Positions 1-5,734 of a stretch of 9,910 bases of DNA are shown piece after piece. The stretch is from an uncultured Clostridia bacterium (GTDB lineage: Bacteria > Bacillota > Clostridia > TANB77 > CAG-508), in the NCBI GenBank assembly GCA_944389715.1, contig CALXNI010000100.1:1-9910 (forward strand), in the 5' to 3' direction. Position 1 is the first letter of the stretch. Each line of letters starts with the position of its first letter. The translations under genes were made by a program, and so were the position numbers. The notes beneath the pieces were generated by a model that ran no database searches, was not told the origin of the DNA, and saw only the letters and a list, made by a program, of their open reading frames with translations.

Positions 1-100
1 ACAAAATAATTGCAAATGTTGTAGGGGTCGCCGCCCACGGCGACCCGCATATCAATATTTAAGGGTCGCCCAGGGGTGCGACCCCTACAGATTTTAAAAT
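1..100. repeat. GC-rich double-hairpin intergenic repeat, copy 1
   Basis: This is a GC-rich island in very AT-rich DNA. An outer inverted repeat, GTAGGGGTCG (21-30) and CGACCCCTAC (79-88), encloses two perfect hairpins. The first has stem GGGTCGCC/GGCGACCC (25-32 and 39-46) with a 6-base loop. The second has stem GGGTCGC/GCGACCC (63-69 and 78-84) with an 8-base loop. An almost identical copy lies at 9812-9910, differing by one substitution near position 61 and one missing T near position 95. It contains no coding region. REP- or MITE-like elements moved in trans are the likely class, which is inference because no transposase is visible. The element begins at the window edge, so its left boundary is unknown. 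Confidence 0.85.
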
Positions 101-114
101 TAATTTTATCACAC

Positions 115-126
115 AAACTACAATTT
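115..126. repeat. 12-base palindromic motif, variant copy (AAACTACAATTT)
   Basis: One mismatch from the AAATTACAATTT motif found five more times in this window. It sits directly before the Shine-Dalgarno sequence of the uracil-DNA glycosylase gene. Its CAATTT end may mark the right boundary of the hairpin repeat to its left, which is inference. Confidence 0.5.
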
Positions 127-143
127 AAAGGAGGAAATAAAAA

Positions 144-680
144 ATGTATCAAACATGGGAAGAATTAGAAAATGCATGTAAAAATTGTACTAAATGTAAA
201 TTATGTAATAATAGGCACAATGTAGTAATAGGAACTGGAAACAAGAATGCAAAAATAATGTTTATAGGAGAAGGACCCGGAGCAGATGAGGATATACAAG
301 GAACTCCATTTGTAGGAAAAGCTGGTAAATTAATGGATAAAGCATTTCAGGGAGTAGGAATAAAAAGAGACGAAGTATATATAGCAAATATAGTAAAATG
401 TAGACCACCTAACAATAGAAATCCAGAATATGAAGAAGCAGATGCATGTAAAGAATATTTAGAAAGTCAGATAAAACTAGTAAATCCAGAAATTATAGTG
501 TTACTAGGGAGTGTGGCATTAAAAAATATTTTGGGTAAAGAATATGGAATAACAGCATCAAGAGGAAAATGGTTTGAAAAAGATGGAATAAAATATTTAC
601 CAACATTCCACCCAGCAGCACTCTTAAGAGATGAAACAAAAAAAATAGATTTTTGGAATGATTTAAAAAAATTATTTTAA
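144..680 (+). CDS. Uracil-DNA glycosylase, family 4 (Fe-S type)
   Basis: Removes uracil from DNA (deaminated cytosine or misincorporated dUMP), starting base excision repair in the cytoplasm. The protein has 178 residues, a little shorter than many family 4 enzymes. The Fe-S cysteines expected for the family are present: C15 and C18 in C-x2-C-x-L-C, C86 in KCRPPNNR, and C102. The active-site motif GEGPG is at 42-46, followed by the G-x-PFVG-x-AG segment (53-61), and the second active-site motif HPAALLR is at 156-162. Extra cysteines at 12 and 21 flank the first pair. The ATG at 144 is chosen because AAGGAGG lies at 128-134, nine bases upstream. No clear promoter is seen between the repeat on the left and the gene. 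Its stop codon overlaps the stop of the convergent gene by four bases and no hairpin lies between them. Family assignment is firm. Confidence 0.95.
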   Translation: MYQTWEELENACKNCTKCKLCNNRHNVVIGTGNKNAKIMFIGEGPGADEDIQGTPFVGKAGKLMDKAFQGVGIKRDEVYIANIVKCRPPNNRNPEYEEADACKEYLESQIKLVNPEIIVLLGSVALKNILGKEYGITASRGKWFEKDGIKYLPTFHPAALLRDETKKIDFWNDLKKLF

Positions 681-1804
681 AACCAATCATTAATATTTTC
701 ATGTGATTTATTTAATCCAATTAACTTTTTAACTTTTGCTATAAATGTTTTAATAAGAGAAAGGGCTGTTTTTGTATTATCAACTAACATAAGACTATTA
801 TTAATATTTTCGAACAAGTTTATTTCTCCATATTTTTCTATATACTCTTTCTTCTCCTGAACAGCATTCATAATATTACGATAAAATTCATTATAAAAAG
901 TATAATTATCTGAATATCCCATAATATTTTTAAAATTATATAGTTTTTTATTAAATATTTTTATATCTTCTATATTTCTTATGTTGTTAAACTCACTCTT
1001 AAAACATTTTTCAATAATTAAGTTTTGAGTTTTAAAAAATAGAGTTGTAATTTCTTCTTTATTTTTATTAATAAGCTTATTAAGTAATTTTATAGAATTT
1101 ATTTTATCTGCATATTGTAATTCTAAAGAAAAATAATTTAAGTCATTTTCTAGCACAAGTAATTTATCTAAATTTTTGACAATAGTATTATATGTTTTTT
1201 TATCTGATTTAAGAATAAAAGTGTTTTTAAATACATCATTACTATTTAATGTACTATGATATAAAGGATATGTTCCAGTAAAGTACGCTATTTCATTTAC
1301 TAACGTACATTCTAAAGGATAATAATCTGGACTAATAGTATTTAATGTAATTCCAAAATATGTTTCATTTGTATTTTCAGTAAAATTTGCCTCAGAAGCC
1401 ATTAACTGAACAGCTGCTTCATTCAAACCAAGTCCAGAATTTGAGAATGAATTATATAACCCCATTTTAGATAAATTATTATTAGAATCTCGAGTATCTT
1501 GTATAAAATGGATACATTCATGTACTGCTAATTTAGACATTTCTTCTATGTCAAATATTTCATTAAAAAAGATAGAATTGTCCTTATAAAAGTATTTTGC
1601 TCCAGAAGAATCTTCAGGCATTTTAGCAATATACATAGAAAGCCTTGAAATAGACTCAAACAACTCGCTTCTATTTAAATTATGCTCTGGAAATGAAAGA
1701 CATAATTTACTTGCAACATTAATTGCTATAGTATTTACTTTCAAAGTATCTAATTCTTCAATTATTTCAATACCATCTTTTTTTAATTTTGAATGAATAC
1801 TCAA
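677..1804 (-). CDS. Putative zinc metallopeptidase-like protein with HExxH motif, family not recognised
   Basis: I do not recognise the family of this 375-residue protein. The clearest feature is H95-E96-C-I-H99 within AVHECIHFIQD, a zincin-type signature. About 30 residues later GLGLNEAAVQLMAS follows, where E129 is a plausible third zinc ligand, giving a gluzincin-like HExxH-x(n)-E layout. The C-terminal half is rich in Lys, Asn and Leu, mainly helical in character, and has no recognisable motif. No signal peptide or membrane segment is seen, so it is probably cytoplasmic. The start is TTG at 1804, supported by AAAGGAG nine bases upstream; the first internal ATG would be residue 57 and would remove conserved-looking sequence. 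A TATAAT hexamer lies upstream (1841-1846), but without a convincing -35. The gene follows a terminator of the upstream gene, so it is probably transcribed alone. Peptidase activity is inferred from the motif only. Confidence 0.75.
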   Translation of the reverse strand: MSIHSKLKKDGIEIIEELDTLKVNTIAINVASKLCLSFPEHNLNRSELFESISRLSMYIAKMPEDSSGAKYFYKDNSIFFNEIFDIEEMSKLAVHECIHFIQDTRDSNNNLSKMGLYNSFSNSGLGLNEAAVQLMASEANFTENTNETYFGITLNTISPDYYPLECTLVNEIAYFTGTYPLYHSTLNSNDVFKNTFILKSDKKTYNTIVKNLDKLLVLENDLNYFSLELQYADKINSIKLLNKLINKNKEEITTLFFKTQNLIIEKCFKSEFNNIRNIEDIKIFNKKLYNFKNIMGYSDNYTFYNEFYRNIMNAVQEKKEYIEKYGEINLFENINNSLMLVDNTKTALSLIKTFIAKVKKLIGLNKSHENINDWF

Positions 1805-1913
1805 AGCTACTTACTCCTTTTAAATCTTTTGTACACAAATATTATATAATATAAATAATAAAAAAATATTTCATAAATATTAAACTTATATTACATTTTA
1901 GTTACATTTATAT

Positions 1914-1940
1914 AATAAAAAAAGACAGAAATCTGTCTTT
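1914..1940 (-). terminator. Rho-independent terminator of the YgjP-like gene
   Basis: A perfect 8-base stem, AAAGACAG/CTGTCTTT (1921-1940), has a 4-base loop and is followed on the minus strand by a run of T residues. It begins at the TGA stop codon of the 1940-2461 gene, so it ends that transcript before the next minus-strand gene. Confidence 0.85.
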
Positions 1941-2461
1941 CATGAAACCTTTAATATTTTATTTTCTTTTTTCTTATATAATTCGTAAATGTTCATAGCA
2001 TCATTTAAAAGTTCTTTGTATGCTATAGAATTAGGTCTATATTTAATTTTGCAGAATGCTTGTATAATAGTAGTATTTATAATTTCTCTATTAAATCTAA
2101 CTATGTCTGGATTTATTATAATTTTATTTTTTGAACATTTATAAAAATCATCTTTTAGCCTTTTTATTGAATAATCTTCTGGTGCAAATTTTAATATATG
2201 TCTTGCAACCTCCATAGCATATTCTATTTCAGTTCCAGCTATTGTATCATATAGTTTTTGAATGGCCATGTTTATAACATCGATATTTTCAGTATGTTTA
2301 TATTTTTTAGGCAATAGCAAATCAATTTCAGTTTCTTTTTTGTTTAGCTCAACTGAAGAGGTATTTATATACTTTACATTTAGTTTTAAACTTTTTCCTA
2401 AAACGCTAACAGTAAGATATGTTTGATTATTTATAGTTTTTTTGAATTTTAATATACTCAT
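1940..2461 (-). CDS. Degenerate YgjP/DUF45-like zincin-fold protein lacking zinc ligands
   Basis: A 173-residue, probably cytoplasmic protein. Residues about 100-155 fit the YgjP-like (DUF45) metallopeptidase core without gaps. C109 falls where the WGSC motif ends, then comes an I-I-I-N-P-D-I-V strand, then N-R-E-I-I before the helix that should carry HELxH. In that helix the expected H, E and H become Q134, A135 and K138. The downstream NH-x3-F segment becomes P143-N144-S-I-A-Y148. Every metal ligand is therefore changed while the spacing is kept, which suggests a non-catalytic paralogue with a structural or binding role. The alignment rests on my memory of the family pattern and needs a profile search. 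The start is ATG at 2461. The leader has a G7 run (complement of 2468-2474) in the Shine-Dalgarno position instead of AGGAGG. Promoter, operator-like box and terminator are all clear, so it looks like a single-gene unit. Confidence 0.6.
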   Translation of the reverse strand: MSILKFKKTINNQTYLTVSVLGKSLKLNVKYINTSSVELNKKETEIDLLLPKKYKHTENIDVINMAIQKLYDTIAGTEIEYAMEVARHILKFAPEDYSIKRLKDDFYKCSKNKIIINPDIVRFNREIINTTIIQAFCKIKYRPNSIAYKELLNDAMNIYELYKKKENKILKVS

Positions 2462-2492
2462 AAATTACCCCCCCAATCAAAAATATGTTTTG

Positions 2493-2506
2493 CAAATGCT
2501 TGTTCG
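2493..2506 (-). promoter_or_regulatory. LexA/DinR-like box in the leader of the YgjP-like gene
   Basis: On the minus strand the site reads CGAACAAGCATTTG. This matches the Gram-positive SOS box pattern CGAAC-RNRY-GTTYG at every position except one (A for G at the start of the second half-site). It lies about 10-20 bases downstream of the predicted transcription start, where a bound repressor could block the gene. A longer inverted pair, ATCAAAAA and TTTTTGAT, brackets it (2476-2515). The second half-site is imperfect, so it could be chance. Confidence 0.35.
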
Positions 2507-2521
2507 TTTTTTGATGAAATT

Positions 2522-2550
2522 ATTTTATATTTAAGATACAAAAATGTCAA
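2522..2550 (-). promoter_or_regulatory. Sigma-A promoter for the YgjP-like gene
   Basis: Minus strand TTGACA (2545-2550), a 17-base spacer, and TAAAAT (2522-2527). The -35 is perfect and the -10 has five of six bases. Transcription should start near 2515, about 54 bases before the ATG. It stands back to back with the purD promoter. Confidence 0.8.
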
Positions 2551-2566
2551 TAGTTTTTTATAAATA

Positions 2567-2595
2567 TTGAAAAAAATTTTTATTATTGATAAAAT
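2567..2595 (+). promoter_or_regulatory. Sigma-A promoter for purD
   Basis: TTGAAA (2567-2572), a 17-base spacer and TAAAAT (2590-2595), with the extended -10 dinucleotide TG at 2587-2588. The predicted start near 2602 gives a leader of about 40 bases. The leader contains the 12-base palindrome and the Shine-Dalgarno sequence but no riboswitch-sized structure. Confidence 0.7.
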
Positions 2596-2609
2596 AAATT
2601 TACCAACAC

Positions 2610-2621
2610 AAATTACAATTT
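2610..2621. repeat. 12-base palindromic motif AAATTACAATTT in the purD leader
   Basis: Exact copy of the intergenic motif (half-sites AAATT and AATTT around a central AC). It lies between the predicted transcription start of purD and its Shine-Dalgarno sequence, so a bound protein or local structure here could affect purD expression. That effect is inference. Confidence 0.6.
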
Positions 2622-2640
2622 AGAAATGGGAGGAAATAAA

Positions 2641-3942
2641 ATGGAGAAATGTTTATTATTAGGTAATGGTGGTAGAGAAGCAGTACTTGCAGAATATATA
2701 AGCAAAGGATATAAGCTATATACAGTATGTCCTTATGAAAATCCAACAATAATAGAAATGGTAAATAAATCATACGGAAAATATATTATAGCAGACCCAT
2801 TTGATAAAAAAATTGTAGCAGATTTTATAAAAGAAAATGAAATAGAAGTATGTTTAATTAGCAGTGATAATTTATTACAAGATGGATTAATTGATGTTGC
2901 GAGAGAATTAGGATTAAAAACATTTGGACCTACTTCGAAAGGAGCAAAAATAGAATGGAGTAAAACTTATGCATTAGAAATTGTAGAGAAATTAGCACCA
3001 GAAATGATAATAAAAAATTATAATATAACAGATGTAAATCAATTAAAATCAATTATTGATAAATATGAAGATGATAGCTTTGTTGTAAAACCAGAAGGAC
3101 TAACAGGAGGAAAAGGTGTAAAAGTAGGAGGAATTCACTTTAAAGGAAAAGAAGAAGGTTTTGAATATGCTAAAAGTTGTTTAGAAACAAGTGGAAATGT
3201 TATAATACAAGACAAAATAGAAGGAAGAGAATTTACAGTAATGGCTTTAACAGATGGAGAAAATATTGTAGTTACACCAATAACTTTTGACTATCCGTAT
3301 AGATTTGATGAAGATAAAGGTCCAGGAACTGGAGGAATGGGATGTTTAAGTTTTAAAGATGGAATGCTACCATTCTTAGAAAAAAAAGATGTTGATGAAT
3401 GCGCTAAATTAATAAAAAACACATTAAAATATATAAATAAAGACTCTATAGAATTTAATGGAGTAATATATGGAGGATTTTTTAAAACAAAAAATGGAAT
3501 AAAATTTATTGAATTTAACGCAAGATTTGGCGATCCAGAAGCACTAAATGTACTAAATTCATTAGAAACACCATTTACAGAAGTAATGGAAAATATATTT
3601 AATAAAACATTAAATACAAATAATTGTAAATTTAAAAACAATTATACATTTACTGTATATATAGTTACAAAAGAGTATGCTATTGAAAATAGAAAAGAAC
3701 CATTAGTATTTACAATGAATAAAGATAAAATTCAAGAACAAGGTGTAAAAGTATATTTTGCAAATACTAAAAATATAGAAGGAAATATTTATTCATCAGT
3801 AAGTAATTCTAGATTGTTTGGACTTACAGCATCTGGAGAAACATTAGAGGAAGCAAGAAAAAAAGTATATAACTCTATGAAAGGTAATATAGATAAAAAG
3901 CTAGATTATAGAAAAGATATTGGAAACATATATGAACACTAG
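2641..3942 (+). CDS. purD: Phosphoribosylamine-glycine ligase (GAR synthetase), divergent
   Basis: An ATP-grasp ligase that should join 5-phosphoribosylamine and glycine in step two of de novo purine synthesis. The protein has 433 residues, a usual length for the family. Visible landmarks are the N-terminal GNGGRE (8-13), GPT (97-99), the ATP-grasp segment VVKPEGLTGGKGV (148-160), DKGPGTGGMG (225-234), and the metal and nucleotide site IEFNARFGDPE (290-300). Several normally conserved points differ. The His after GGRE is Ala14, the usual GPE-x-PL loop reads SSDNLL (74-79), and the QDHK-type segment is replaced by TPITFDYPYRFDED (212-225). The ATG at 2641 is preferred over one at 2626 because GGGAGG (2628-2633) lies seven bases before it. 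It is not in a pur cluster. It may be the true PurD of this lineage or a paralogue acting on a related amine. Confidence 0.85.
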   Translation: MEKCLLLGNGGREAVLAEYISKGYKLYTVCPYENPTIIEMVNKSYGKYIIADPFDKKIVADFIKENEIEVCLISSDNLLQDGLIDVARELGLKTFGPTSKGAKIEWSKTYALEIVEKLAPEMIIKNYNITDVNQLKSIIDKYEDDSFVVKPEGLTGGKGVKVGGIHFKGKEEGFEYAKSCLETSGNVIIQDKIEGREFTVMALTDGENIVVTPITFDYPYRFDEDKGPGTGGMGCLSFKDGMLPFLEKKDVDECAKLIKNTLKYINKDSIEFNGVIYGGFFKTKNGIKFIEFNARFGDPEALNVLNSLETPFTEVMENIFNKTLNTNNCKFKNNYTFTVYIVTKEYAIENRKEPLVFTMNKDKIQEQGVKVYFANTKNIEGNIYSSVSNSRLFGLTASGETLEEARKKVYNSMKGNIDKKLDYRKDIGNIYEH

Positions 3943-3947
3943 TAATA

Positions 3948-3979
3948 AGAAACCAGTTATTCTGACTGGTTTCTAGTTT
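3948..3979. terminator. Shared hairpin terminator between purD and the convergent gene
   Basis: A perfect 10-base stem, AGAAACCAGT/ACTGGTTTCT (3948-3957 and 3965-3974), has a 7-base loop. It starts five bases after the purD stop and ends just before a short TTTT run (3976-3979). The stop codon of the minus-strand gene lies in its loop region (3957-3959). The T-tract is short for purD and absent for the other strand, so termination strength is uncertain. Confidence 0.65.
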
Positions 3980-5591
3980 TGGTAATTGTTTGGAGTTTAG
4001 ATGGCATAGAGGTATGTTTAATAGCAGAATTATTAGTTACAGCTATCAATTTAGCTTGAGTATTATAATAATTAATTGCATCAAAAAATTTAGGAGAAAA
4101 TGCAACAATCGTATTATAATCTATAGAATCCGCTGTTTCATTTTCTATAACATGTTGTTTAGATTCGTTTTCAAATACCAAAGTTTCTCTTAAATCAGGT
4201 TGTTTAACTTCAGGTTCAGAGATAGTAACATGTTCTAAAACAGAATGTTCTTTTTTAGGTTCAGCAACAGCAGCTTGTTCTAAAACAGGCTGTTCCTCTT
4301 TAGGCTTAGCAACAGTAACTTGTTCCAAAATAGGTTGCTCCTCTTTAGGCTCAGCATCAGTAACTTGTTCCAAAACAGGTTGCTCCTCTTTAGGTTCAGC
4401 AACAGTAATTTGCTCTAAATCAGGTTTCTTATTAGTTAATGGTATTTCTATTCCAGAAGAAATGATTTCATCAACATTAGTATTAGGTATATTAGAGTAT
4501 TTCAATCTTTTTGAACTATAATATATTTCTATTATGTGATTATTAAAATAATTATTAGAAACTGCTTTATCAGGAGGAAGTAGTAAATTAAAATAACTAA
4601 TTACAGTATATCTTAATATTTCAGGCATATTATTATATTCATCTCGAGACAAAGCTGATTTTGACAAATCAATATCAGGAATTTTCATAGAGTTTAAATA
4701 TGTAGGTGAATAATCTAGATATGTAGCAGCTAGAATCAATTCCTTATATTTATCATTAAATTTTATAGAATTATATTTATAAACCCAATCAAAAACTTGA
4801 TTAACATTGTTAGGCTTATTTGCAATTGCTAATAAAGCATTATATGCTTCAGCTTGTTTACTAATACTACTTGTACTATTATAGGTATCTAAAATTTGTT
4901 CTTCATTTTGTTCTTCAATCTGTTCAAATTCTTGTCTAGAAATTGATTGCAAGTATTCATCAGATGTATAACGTTTAATTTCGGTTTGATTTTTAATAAA
5001 ATCATCTAATTCATATTTATCATGTATCGAATATTTTTTTTCCCAATCTGAAAGAGCACCTTTTAATTCATCAAATGTACCGTTAATTTTTGTAATTCGT
5101 TGTAAATCATAAAAGGCCTGTTCTTGATCAAAAGCGTTTCTTTCTAAGTTTTTATTTGTAACTGCTGACTCAATTTTCTTTTTGTACATATCTAAAAAAG
5201 CAGAAATAGGATATTTGCTTTCCCATTCTTTTACTTTCTTCTTTAATAAACTAAGGTCATTAGTTTCTTTTATAATAATATATAATTTTCTTAAAGCTTT
5301 TCTTTGGTTTTCAATTTTCTTTTCTTCTTTAAATTTAATCTGTCTTAAAATATATTGAGTGACTTCTGAATAATATTGATTAAGCAAAAATTCAATTCTT
5401 TTTCGAAAATTAGAACTTGAAGTAGAGCCATCTAGTAGTTTTTTATATTTATTTTTCCATACAGAAATTCTATAATCTAATAATTCTATATCTTGTAATT
5501 GCATAGCTTCAGCAATAATTTGGCAAAGTTCAAAATAAGCTTCATCTTCTAATTTTTTTAATTCTTCTTTTGACATTTTATTATCACTCAT
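3957..5591 (-). CDS. Unrecognised repeat protein: four W-x2-K-Y helical units plus Pro/Glu 15-residue tandem repeats
   Basis: I do not recognise this 544-residue protein. It has no signal peptide or membrane segment, so it is probably cytoplasmic. Residues 1-295 are charged and largely helical. They contain four degenerate units, each with a helix ending in W-x2-K-Y: WKNKY 45-49, WESKY 123-127, WEKKY 183-187 and WVYKY 269-273. The last three units are followed by a similar helix (F-x-D-x-Y-K-K-x-I and variants). Residues 296-385 form a separate, more hydrophobic segment. Residues 390-479 are six tandem 15-residue repeats of the form P-V-L-E-Q-V-T-V-A-E-P-K-E-E-Q, which decay towards the C-terminus and probably form a flexible acidic linker. 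A Thr/Ser/Asn-rich tail (about 490-544) follows. The ATG at 5591 has GGAGG nine bases upstream and an extended -10 promoter close by. The repeat architecture suggests a scaffold or partner-binding protein, which is inference only. Confidence 0.85.
   Translation of the reverse strand: MSDNKMSKEELKKLEDEAYFELCQIIAEAMQLQDIELLDYRISVWKNKYKKLLDGSTSSSNFRKRIEFLLNQYYSEVTQYILRQIKFKEEKKIENQRKALRKLYIIIKETNDLSLLKKKVKEWESKYPISAFLDMYKKKIESAVTNKNLERNAFDQEQAFYDLQRITKINGTFDELKGALSDWEKKYSIHDKYELDDFIKNQTEIKRYTSDEYLQSISRQEFEQIEEQNEEQILDTYNSTSSISKQAEAYNALLAIANKPNNVNQVFDWVYKYNSIKFNDKYKELILAATYLDYSPTYLNSMKIPDIDLSKSALSRDEYNNMPEILRYTVISYFNLLLPPDKAVSNNYFNNHIIEIYYSSKRLKYSNIPNTNVDEIISSGIEIPLTNKKPDLEQITVAEPKEEQPVLEQVTDAEPKEEQPILEQVTVAKPKEEQPVLEQAAVAEPKKEHSVLEHVTISEPEVKQPDLRETLVFENESKQHVIENETADSIDYNTIVAFSPKFFDAINYYNTQAKLIAVTNNSAIKHTSMPSKLQTITKTRNQSE
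4155..4424 (-). repeat. 45-base tandem repeat within a coding region (six units)
   Basis: Six in-frame 45-base units encode the Pro/Glu-rich segment, residues 390-479 of the 544-residue protein. The first three units are closest to each other at the protein level (core L-E-Q-x-T-x-A-x-P-K-E-E-Q). The fourth to sixth diverge progressively. Because the unit length is a multiple of three, slippage or recombination would change copy number without breaking the frame. Confidence 0.85.
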
Positions 5592-5614
5592 AAGCTATTT
5601 CCTCCATTATTATA

Positions 5615-5642
5615 ATTATACCATATTTGGAAAAAAAGTAAA
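5615..5642 (-). promoter_or_regulatory. Extended -10 promoter for the 544-residue protein
   Basis: The minus strand carries a perfect TATAAT (5615-5620) with the extended TGG just before it (5621-5623). The -35 is weak: TTTACT (5637-5642) at a 16-base spacing. The predicted start near 5608 gives a leader under 20 bases, consisting mostly of the Shine-Dalgarno sequence. Confidence 0.7.
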
Positions 5643-5649
5643 GAATAGG

Positions 5650-5661
5650 AAATTACAATTT
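5650..5661. repeat. 12-base palindromic motif AAATTACAATTT between divergent promoters
   Basis: Exact copy lying between the -35 elements of the 544-residue protein gene (minus strand) and ispG (plus strand). From this place a DNA-binding protein could influence both, which is inference. Confidence 0.6.
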
Positions 5662-5674
5662 ATCTAATTAGATA

Positions 5675-5703
5675 TTTAAAAAACAATATATTTATGATAC
5701 AAT
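5675..5703 (+). promoter_or_regulatory. Candidate promoter for ispG-ispH
   Basis: TACAAT (5698-5703) is preceded by an extended -10 TGA (5695-5697). A weak -35, TTTAAA (5675-5680), stands at the ideal 17-base spacing. The predicted leader is about 25 bases. Confidence 0.6.
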
Positions 5704-5734
5704 AAGAAAGTATTAATAAAAGGGGATAGATTAT

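Noticed and set aside
21..88. CRISPR-like or small structured RNA gene
   Set aside because: Only two short hairpins with no spacer-repeat periodicity. Copies are scattered between genes and joined to heptads, which fits an interspersed repeat.
677..2461. A two-gene toxin-antitoxin or defence module formed by the two minus-strand proteins
   Set aside because: The genes are separated by a clear terminator, are not translationally coupled, and neither matches a toxin or antitoxin that I recognise. A looser functional link remains possible.
2626..2640. Upstream ATG at 2626 as the purD start
   Set aside because: It would place the Shine-Dalgarno sequence after the start codon and add MGGNK, which is the ribosome binding site read as protein. 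ATG 2641 has proper spacing and begins a normal PurD N-terminus.
2596..2640. Purine riboswitch or attenuator ahead of purD
   Set aside because: The leader is only about 40 bases, AT-rich, and has no stem set that could form the aptamer.
3291..3641. Open frame of 116 codons on the minus strand inside purD
   Set aside because: It is a shadow of the purD frame. It has no ribosome binding site and an AT-rich hydrophobic composition typical of complement-strand reading.
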